Shown here: positions 56,901 to 64,000 of the stretch, piece by piece | Layout of the letters: every line of letters begins with the position of its first letter | Numbering within the stretch: the stretch's first letter is position 1 | Source of the DNA: Euptelea pleiosperma | Taxonomy: Eukaryota > Streptophyta > Magnoliopsida > Ranunculales > Eupteleaceae | Assembly (NCBI GenBank): GCA_035048495.1 | Contig: CM068546.1 | Coordinates: 33,994,674-34,058,673, forward strand | Reading direction: 5' to 3' | DNA: 64,000 nucleotides | Notes under the pieces: generated by a model | What the model saw: the letters and a program-made list of their open reading frames with translations, nothing else | Database searches by the model: none | What the model was told of the DNA's origin: nothing | Translations under genes and position numbers: made by a program

Positions 56901-59756
56901 GAATCGGGACTAAACTCCATTTCCAGTTCCACAGGTTTGAGAATCGACTAAACAAAAACCAGAACCAGAATCACAACCGAATCGATAGGAACCAAGATCG
57001 AACAGGACCAATATAGTGTTAATATTGTCATATTATATCAAGATTGGAACAGATGTACTCGGAACCGGAACCAGAACCAGAACCAGAACCAGAACCAATT
57101 GGAACCAAACAATCAGTTCTGGGTTCTGGATCCATCATTTTGAGAACTAGAACTGATAAGAACCTGTATTTTATTTTTTACTTGTAAACAGACAAGATTG
57201 TTTGGATATCAGTTGCCATCTTGATATGCCTGTTCCTAGTTCAAAGATTTGGAACAGACAAAGTGGGCTATAGCTTTGCACCAATCATTTGTCTCTGGTT
57301 CATCTCCATCAGCATCATTGGTGTCTTCAATTTCATCAAATATGATCCGACGGTGATCAAGGCCATAAACCCGAAATACATCATAAATTATTTCAGGAGG
57401 AACAAGGAAGAAGCATGGATTTCTCTCGGTGGAATCGCCCTCTGCATAACAGGTTTTTAAGTGTCGTTGTTACACGAATTTAGATAATTAAACTAAAATC
57501 ACAGTCAATTCAGTGTGTTTTTTTTTTATGTGTGATAATGAAATTGGATTAATACAGGAGCCGAAGCATTGTTCGCCGATGTCGGGCATTTCACAGTTCG
57601 ATCCATACAGATAAGTATGTGCTCAGTAACATTCCCTTCCCTCATCTTATCATATGCCGGCCAAGCCTCGTATCTTCGTAAACATATGCATCATGTTGGC
57701 GATACCTTCTATAAATCCATACCAGGTGAATGCCTATTTGTATTAAGGGACTCTAGCTAGCTGTGACGGATTTCGTCCGTCGCAGATGGATTTGTGTGAC
57801 GGATTAAATCCGTCGGGGAAAGTCCATTTTTTGTTTTGTTATAATCCGCTGTTAATTATGATGCAGTTATGGTGTATTGGCCTATGTTTGGGGTGGCTGT
57901 TATGGCGGCGATCATTGCCAGTCAAGCCATGATCTCCGGCACATTTTCCATCATCCAACAGTCCCTGTCGCTTGGGTGCTTCCCTAGAGTCAAGATCATC
58001 CACACATCAGCAAAGTATGAAGGGCAAGTGTACATAGATGAGGTCAATTACTTACTCATGTTAGCCTGTGTAGGAGTTACAGCAGGATTCAAGACTACTG
58101 AAGAGATTGGGAATGCATATGGTATATCATCTACCCCATCTCTATATGCCCTTATTATAACAAGGGTATTTTAGTAACAATTCTCTGAAATTCGAAAGTA
58201 ATTAGTAATACCCCCTTTTAAACTTTAGAATTACCCCCTCTTGACCTAGTTTAACGGTAACCATCATTTGACTAACGTTGCCCCTGTTAATGCACCTATG
58301 AAAGGACCATAATATTGCAAGTACAATGCTAATGATGTCCGTTTTAACCTAAGTCAACCACTGTTAAACTCGTTCAAGAGGGGTAATAATCCCAAGGGTC
58401 AGGCTCAGCTGACCAACTTTTTGGACCAATGCCCGAAACACCTGCTCTTGGGGATCAGCTCAGCAGGCCACCGATCGTTGGATTCTTGAAATTGAAGCCC
58501 GAGAGCAAGTGTCTCGGGCGTTGGTCCAAAAAGTTGGCCAGACAATTCCGACCCTAATCCTAAAGTTGGAAAGTATAAGTGGGTATTACTAATTACTTTC
58601 AAATTTTAGAGGGGTGTTACTAAAATACCTTTCTAACATCAACTTGAGGCGGATTGATCACAACACGAATCGTACGTGGATCCAACCAGTGACGTCCGAT
58701 GTGCGTAATATGGTCAATTCGCCTAATCATGCGTCTCAGATTAATGACTCCATTAGCCAACTACTACTACTAACAAATCCTTCACCGGTGTCGGCAGGGA
58801 TCGCAGTGGTGTTTGTGATGACACTCACATCAGCCTTGCTAGTACTCATCATGATAATGATATGGAAAACTCACATATTCCTAATTATCGGCTACGTCCT
58901 ACTTATCGGCACCGTCGAGCTTCTGTACCTAAGTTCCGTCCTCTACAAGTTCAACCAAGGAGGGTATCTCCCATTATCATTCACTGCCATCCTTGTGACC
59001 ATAATGTACGTTTGGAACTACGTTTACCGTAAGAAATACACCTATGAATTAGATCACAAGATTTCCCCAGAGAGGCTAACGGCGATCGCGGCCGACACAA
59101 ACTTATGCCGAATCCCAGGACTAGCCATCTTCTACTCTGAGCTTGTACATGGTATCCCACCCATCTTCAAGCAATATGTAGCCAATGTGCCGGCATTGCA
59201 CTCCGTCATCGTATTTGTCTCCATCAAATCACTTCCCATAAGCAAGGTCTCAATAGAGGAGCGGTTCCTATTCCGAAGAGTCGAGCCGCGTGAGCTTAAT
59301 TTCTTTCGATGTGTCGTGCGATACGGATACACTGATGTGCGCAACGAGTTCGAATCCTTCGAGATAATGTTAGTAGAGCGATTGAAGGACTTTATAAGGG
59401 ATGATTTGTGGCTATTGTCAATAAGGGATGCTGTCGACACCGACAATGGAGGTGCAACAGAAATTGTGGCAGGTAATGGGGAGAGTGTCAATGAGGAATC
59501 AAAGGGAGATGGAGAAAAGAAGAAGGAAAATGTGGAGGAGAAAGAGGTGGAGGTGTTGGAAAGAGGGTGGCGCGCCGGAGTTGTTCACTTAATGGGCGAA
59601 AGCGAGGTGGTTGCCGCCCAAGGGGCTGGTTTTGGGAAGAGGATTTTGATAAACTATGCTTATAATTTCTTGAGGAGGAATTTGAGACAAAGTGACGAGG
59701 TGTTCGATATCCCTCACAAGCGTCTCTTGAAAGTAGGAATGATCTACGAGCTTTAG
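53984..59756 (+). CDS. HAK5: HAK/KUP/KT potassium transporter (HAK5-type)
   Basis: Membrane protein of the HAK/KUP/KT family, which moves K+ (probably with H+) across plasma membranes; group I members such as HAK5 give high-affinity root uptake. Exons: 53984-54145, 54237-54462, 55671-55919, 56166-56216, 57192-57452, 57558-57725, 57867-58121, 58798-59756; all joins keep phase and give 776 aa, near the 785 of HAK5. Seen in order: cytosolic N-terminus with [15 protein letters not shown], the signature [115 protein letters not shown], then the long C-terminal domain with [18 protein letters not shown] and a Glu/Lys-rich insert ([11 protein letters not shown]), ending VGMIYEL. Introns 2 and 7 hold MITEs. 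The substrate is inferred from the family. No defect seen. Confidence 0.93.
54640..55625. mobile_element. Family-2 MITE in intron 2, split by a later insertion
   Basis: The left half (CAGGCCCACTGATCCATGAA, TTGATTGGTGATCTCTAGCC) and right half (GGTGGGCCAATCATTC, TCAGTAGGCCCCAAGAGTGC) are the two arms of one family-2 element. About 680 bp between them (54,800-55,480), including the element at 54,986, was inserted later. Confidence 0.6.
54986..55314. mobile_element. Fold-back TIR element nested in HAK intron 2
   Basis: TAGGGTATTTTAGTAGCACC faces the complement of GGTGGTGTTACTAAATACCC, and arms continue through AAATTTGAAAGTAATTTGTA. Close relative of the element in intron 7. Confidence 0.75.
56320..56665. 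mobile_element. Family-2 MITE in HAK intron 4
   Basis: ATCCCTCAATTTGCAACGTA at the left faces TACGTGGCAAATTGAGGGGT at the right. Inside are GATGATTTCTAGCCGTAGGT and CAATGGCTAGGAATCACTAA. Confidence 0.65.
57060..57100. repeat. (GAACCA)n tandem repeat in HAK intron 4
   Basis: About six units of a hexamer (GAACCG/GAACCA). The surrounding 56,690-57,140 is rich in related AACCGGAACC-type sequence and is probably a repeat remnant. Confidence 0.8.
58162..58632. mobile_element. Fold-back TIR element in HAK intron 7
   Basis: AAGGGTATTTTAGTAACA faces TGTTACTAAAATACCTTT; the arms continue through GAAAGTAATTAGTAATACCC. Same family as 54,986-55,314. It is interrupted by the 159-bp element listed next. 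Confidence 0.8.
58396..58554. mobile_element. 159-bp nested MITE with 9-bp TSD
   Basis: Ends GGGTCAGGCTCAGCTG and (complement) GGGTCGGAATTGTCTG share CCAACTTTTTGGACCAA and GCCCGA inward. Flanks taatcccaa (58,387-58,395) and taatcctaa (58,555-58,563) match at 8/9. Mutator-type signature. Confidence 0.85.
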
Positions 59757-60335
59757 AACATGAAGAACAACAGGAGATTGCAGGGTTAGAAGGTAAATAA
59801 CTGTAATAACGGTTTTAAAACCGTTGGAAGAGGAAATTTTCGAAATAAAACCGTTGCAGAAGATATATACGAAATTTAATCAAATATAATAAATGGGTCT
59901 TGTTCTCCATGCGCATAGAGTGTGATACGCACCCCTCGTTTTTGAATGAATTATATATGCACGTGCCATTCAGAAAACCTTCTCCTCGTGTACATAGTGT
60001 GTTAAACAATTTATTCTAGGAATAATATAAATAAAACATCCTTATTTAGTGTTTTCTTAATAAAATTTAAAATTAACAAGTTTATCCACATCAGATGAAG
60101 ATCAAACGATGATGTCCTCTAAAAATGCCACATGTCACACTTTTTTAGGCCCAATGGAACCATGAATGTTTTGCCCACCTTAATGGACCTACACACCAAA
60201 AAGCAGTCCTGATTAGTGATTTCTAACCATTTGATTTGAGTGGTCCAAAAAACTCAAATCCGATGGCTAAAAATCATCCGTGAAAACCCAACAGCTAGAA
60301 ATTCCAAGTCAGGTTGAGTTTTGGTGTTTAAGTCC
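59757..60335. other. HAK 3' flank, no gene; partial family-2 MITE
   Basis: 3' UTR, then AT-rich sequence. About 60,110-60,335 contains TGGACCTACACACCAAAAAG and GATTAGTGATTTCTAACCAT, a decayed family-2 copy. Confidence 0.5.
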
Positions 60336-60339
60336 ATTA

Positions 60340-61012
60340 AGAGCATCTCCAAATTTCAATTTCAAAAAAAAAAATAAACATCTTCAAATTTGAATATAGC
60401 TGCGTCCTCTAAAAAGTGTTAGAACTCCAATCAGCCCCGTTTTCGAAAAAACATGTTTTTAAAAAAATACACAAAAGATATTTAAAAGGAATTAAAAGGT
60501 GAGAAAACATTCGTTGGTCCCGAGGTTTGAAGGTCCCCCTGCCAAAATGTTTGACATGTACTATACAAGGCCTAAACCCCAACCTACGTTAACCCCTTGG
60601 TTAGGTGGTTAAGCGTGGTTAACAAAGGGTACGTGTCAAACATTTTGGGAGGGGACCTTCAAAGTTTGAAGTATTTGGGAACCAAAGAATTTTTTCTCTT
60701 AAAAGGTAAATATTAAAGTTTGTCAAAAATATTTAAAATTTATTAGTAAAAAGTAAATACTTTTTAAAAGAACACAAAATGTATTAAAGTTTTTCAAAAT
60801 GACATAAAAAGATAAAAATGAAAATTAAGAAAAGTAAAAAAATAGATTTCTATGGTTGGAGTCAAGATTAGAAATCTCTAATTTGGAATCAAGAATAGAA
60901 ATAGAGAGACCGACTTCAAATTTGGAGTTGGATATAGAAACTGGTTGGATTTGGATTTTGCAAAAGCATCTCTATATTTAAAGATATAGAGACCGGTTGG
61001 GGTTGCTCTTAA
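60340..61012. mobile_element. MITE with AGAGCATCTCCAA ends, interrupted
   Basis: TAAGAGCATCTCCAAATTTC at the left faces the complement of GGTTGGGGTTGCTCTTAAG at the right. It hosts the 198-bp element below. Confidence 0.65.
60501..60698. mobile_element. Family-3 fold-back element with perfect 9-bp TSD
   Basis: GAGAAAACATTCGTTGGTCC faces the complement of GGAACCAAAGAATTTTTTCTC-type sequence. Arms contain TTTGAAGGTCCCC and CCAAAATGTTTGACA. It is flanked by identical ttaaaaggt at 60,492-60,500 and 60,699-60,707. This is the single-copy form of the array at 21,200-22,890. Confidence 0.9.
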
Positions 61013-61084
61013 GAGTGAACCAGATATTCAGAGATCAATGAGCCCGAAAGATCAAGGTGTTCCATACCTAAAGCACCTTCTTCT

Positions 61085-61690
61085 CCATGGTTCAAAAACC
61101 GTCTGTTAGAATGAAAATAATAGACATTATAGTGGGCCCTTTTAGATATTATAAACATTATAGGCGCACATTATTAACGACCTATACTGGCCCCTTTTAA
61201 CCGTTGGTTATAAGGACGGATAAAATATAAATAAAACGCGTAGAAAGATAATCAATATCTTTTATTAAGGCCCTCTGATCTCATGAATGTTTGGCTAACA
61301 TCTTGGTCGACCCTGCATGTACACCAAAAATCGGCATGATTGATGATTTCTATCCATTGGATTTGAGTATTTTTTCAGCTTGGGTTTGGAAGTTGGAACC
61401 AACTTATAGGTCTATTCATGAAGCCCATGATGAAAAAGGGCTCAAATTGCACGCGAATCATCAATCATGCTGATTTTTGTTGTGTAGGTCCATCAAGATG
61501 TGGACCATGCTTTCATTGGATCAGTGGGCCCAAAAGAGTCTTACACTTGGCATTTGATACAGAATTATGTATCATAGAACGGCTCCTTAACCAATATGTG
61601 TTGACCATTGGTTAAGGAGTTTTCCAGGCATGGTCTGCAGGTTCTTAGGTACACGTGTTACAAGTATATTGGTGTTGGAAACTTTCAACG
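61085..61690. other. Repeat remnants, no gene
   Basis: The CAAGGT-end family remnant (TGGTTCAAAAACCGTC) lies at 61,085-61,220. A family-2 MITE lies at about 61,260-61,580 (TGTACACCAAAAATCGGCAT, AATCATCAATCATGCTGATT). A short inverted repeat, CCTTAACCAATATG / CATTGGTTAAGGAG, lies at 61,584-61,620. Confidence 0.5.
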
Positions 61691-62020
61691 ATCCATGTGG
61701 CACCCTTTTAGAGGACGATGACTGTATATGGATGTTTGGCCAATCCCTCGATGGGCCTACAAACCAAAAATCAGCCTGATTAGTGATATCAAACCTTTGG
61801 ATCGATCCTTGTACCCAAATAATGGCCAATAATGCTCAAATTCACACGGTTAAAATCAACCGATGGAAATGACTCCAATCCAACGCTTAGAAATCACTAA
61901 TCAGGCTAATTTTTAGTTTGTAGGCCCATCTAGGTTTGGCCAAACATCCACACCGTCAGCGTCCTCTAAAAATGTTCCACGTGGCTCATATTGTGGGCGG
62001 TCAGCAAAGTCTTACTCTGA
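61690..62020. mobile_element. Family-1 MITE
   Basis: CCATGTGGCACCCTTTTAGA at the left and its counterpart TCTAAAAATGTTCCACGTGG at the right. The core reads CCTACAAACCAAAAATCAGC and ATCACTAATCAGGCTAATTT. Confidence 0.7.
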
Positions 62021-62252
62021 TTACAATTAAAGACGTCATTAAACATTGAAACCAACCAAAACACACGTACGTTCGTTGACAGTTGACATCGTGAGGGTGT
62101 ATGCATCAACACCTTGTTTTAATGGTTTTTGTCTTTCTGTTTGGATTCAATGGAGAAAGTTTGATTGAAGATCGAGAAATTACAAGAACAGAAAGAAAGT
62201 GGGTCGACAAAGAAGAAGATGAGTAAATACAGTTTTGATTCAATGGAGAATA

Positions 62253-63915
62253 GCTTTGATTGAAGAAGAACCGAAAGAAATTGGCGGAAAGGATAAGAAG
62301 TTCTCATGGGGAAAGCTCGTTCAATTCGATTCGTTCGATGTTGAGACTGGAAGGCTCCCAAGCAATCACGCTCGTTGATCTCATCAGGTATGTTTGATCT
62401 TTGCTTCTTGAATTTTGTATGTACAGACCCAAATCAATACACCAAAAAGCACCTAAGTAATGGAGGTGATGAGGAAAGTTTAAGTCTTAACATTTAGGAT
62501 TCTAACATTCCACCACGTATGCTTTCAGGCCAATGTCCATGGTGGCCCCTTTGAGTCGTCTTTCACTCCGGTACCTCTTTTTTTCTCACTTTTTGTGAGC
62601 GAGCCCGAGCCCCGCCTTTTTTTTTGTACTCCTATTTTTTTTTGAACGAATCCCCGGGTAGCCCTTTCCTTAGGTCGCCCTCCCGTGACGTGAGGTTGAC
62701 TCTGATACCAAATGTTAAGACCCAAACCAATACACCAAAAGCGCCGATATTTGTTAGGTTCCTAACTAATTAACATTGTATTTTTTTTTTTTCTGGCTGT
62801 AAGAAAAGGATTTAAAACCCAGCAAAACCATTGTTTTTATTTTATTTTATTATTATGTGTTTAAATACAATAAAAGAAAAAAACCAAAAAGTAAATATTT
62901 ATATTTTGGGAATAGTCTTTTTGCTATTTTTCTATTTTATTTTGGGAAATAGTTTTGAGGGTAAGAGTTTGATAGATTAAAACTTCTAACAGCCTTACCT
63001 ACTCATCTATGGCCCACCAAGTTAGCCGTCTGATGGAACTATTGATTGTGATCCTGATCTGATGTGGCACTTGTGGGAAAATTCAGGCCATGGATTGGGG
63101 AACCATCTTGAAACTTTCACTCCAGAGCATAGGAGTTGTGTACGGTGATATCGGCACGTCGCCCCTCTACACGCTTGCAGGCATTTTCCCAAATGGCATC
63201 AAGCACAACGACGATATCTTGGGCGTGTTGTCTCTGATCATCTACTCACTTTGATCACCTTGATCAAGTACGTCTTTATCGTTCTATCAGCCAACGACAA
63301 CGGTGATGGTGAGTACCAATTGTAACCCAAATTATGGTTCAAAATTTACCCACAATAATTATGGTTCAAAATTTCGTTTCGTTCCGTCTCGATCAAGACG
63401 ATACGGAGATGATATATTGGGGATCGAATGTATCGTCTCCTACCAAAAGTCTAATTTAAGTACATTTTTTTGCTTAAAAACGGCCGTCGAAAATAACGGC
63501 GGTTATAACGGATTCGGAACTCCCCATTACGTTATGTACTGTTTTAACGCTCAGAAAGTAACGCCATTATTTTCCGAGCATACCTTAATTCAGAGCTTCC
63601 ACAGTGCCATGCATTATGATGACATACCATGCTAACTATCCGAAACCGTTATTCTGGTTGTTGAGCATCTTTGCAGGACGCACATTTGCTTTATATTCTC
63701 TTATATGTCGCTACGCCAAGCTTAGTGTCATACCGAGCCAGCAAGCCGAAGACAAAGATGTATCTAATTTCAGGCTTGAAGCGACAACCGCCGTCTGTAC
63801 CGGGCTTCCATAGTCAAGTCCATGCTGGAGGAGCAAATCTGCTAAGTACTTCCTCTTATTCATGACCATGCTTGGCACATCCATGGTCATAGGTGATGGC
63901 ATCCTCGCCCCTCAG
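62253..63915 (+). pseudogene. HAK5: HAK/KUP transporter fragment, several frame breaks
   Basis: Homologous to exons 1-3 of the intact transporter. Exon 1 (to 62,387) reads KKFSWGKLVQFDSFDVETG but has no in-frame ATG and a TGA at 62,376. Exon 2 (63,087-63,308) carries [16 protein letters not shown] and [18 protein letters not shown]. It is 4 nt shorter than its counterpart because one CACT of a CACTCACT repeat is gone, and TGA follows at 63,252. Exon 3 (63,677-63,915) reads [20 protein letters not shown] and needs at least two frame changes to reach [20 protein letters not shown]. Splice borders are kept. The copy may continue past the window edge, but it cannot make a full transporter as written. 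Intron 2 holds a fragment of the CAAGGT-end element (63,470-63,590). Confidence 0.85.
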
Positions 63916-64000
63916 GTACCCCATACAGAATTCATACCGATCAGTATCGGAATTATCCAATTGAAATGTTGATTGAACGGTTCGGATTGATACATATCGG

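Noticed and set aside
58614..59756. Single-exon gene starting at ATG 58,614
   Set aside because: This is exon 8 of the HAK transporter read back into intron 7. The true exon starts at 58,798 after TCGGCAG, and the upstream part is MITE sequence.
1..64000. CRISPR arrays, operons or bacterial mobile elements
   Set aside because: All genes are intron-rich plant nuclear genes. The repeats are MITEs, LINE pieces and microsatellites, with no regular spacer pattern.

Overview
The window is nuclear DNA of a flowering plant. Genes are split into many short exons with GT-AG introns. The proteins are plant types: CUL1-like cullins and a group I HAK/KUP/KT potassium transporter. The sequence between genes is AT-rich and full of small inverted-repeat transposons and 5'-truncated LINEs. 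I cannot place the species from sequence alone.

Layout, left to right. (1) 1-269, minus strand: the first two exons of a cullin gene that runs off the left edge. (2) 2,685-6,592, minus: a broken, truncated CUL1-like copy holding only exons 1-7. (3) 7,104-11,630, minus: an 11-exon gene whose joined frame gives 487 aa of unknown function, with a possible OB-fold-like C-terminus. (4) 11,850-24,200: no convincing gene; a transposon bed with LINE pieces, fold-back elements nested up to three deep and tandem repeats. (5) 24,204-27,773, plus: a small four-exon gene, perhaps plastid-targeted, family not recognised. (6) 30.2-51.2 kb, plus: a tandem duplication of a CUL1-like gene. Copy A (31,142-39,200) joins to about 733 or 743 aa and copy B (42,693-49,186) to 744 aa; both are open throughout and keep the C-terminal neddylation motif. 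(7) 53,984-59,756, plus: an intact 8-exon HAK5-type K+ transporter (776 aa). (8) 62,253-63,915, plus: a decayed duplicate of that transporter's 5' half.

The cullins are scaffolds of SCF (Skp1-cullin-F-box) ubiquitin ligases. Four CUL1-like loci in 50 kb, one broken and two under apparent gene conversion, mark a family that is expanding locally. The transporter pair is a second, independent tandem duplication. Much of the remaining sequence, including several introns, is made of long-TIR miniature elements, some with clear 8- or 9-bp target-site duplications.

Most interesting points: a sharp gene-conversion tract between cullins A and B; a LINE poly(A) tail that replaced the splice acceptor of a 36-nt exon in copy A; a 55-base poly(G) run at the exact point where a fold-back element's other arm has four C; and a three-level nested transposon whose target duplications allow the order of insertion to be read. 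Exon boundaries were built by hand from reading frame, splice consensus and comparison between the copies; none has been checked against transcripts.
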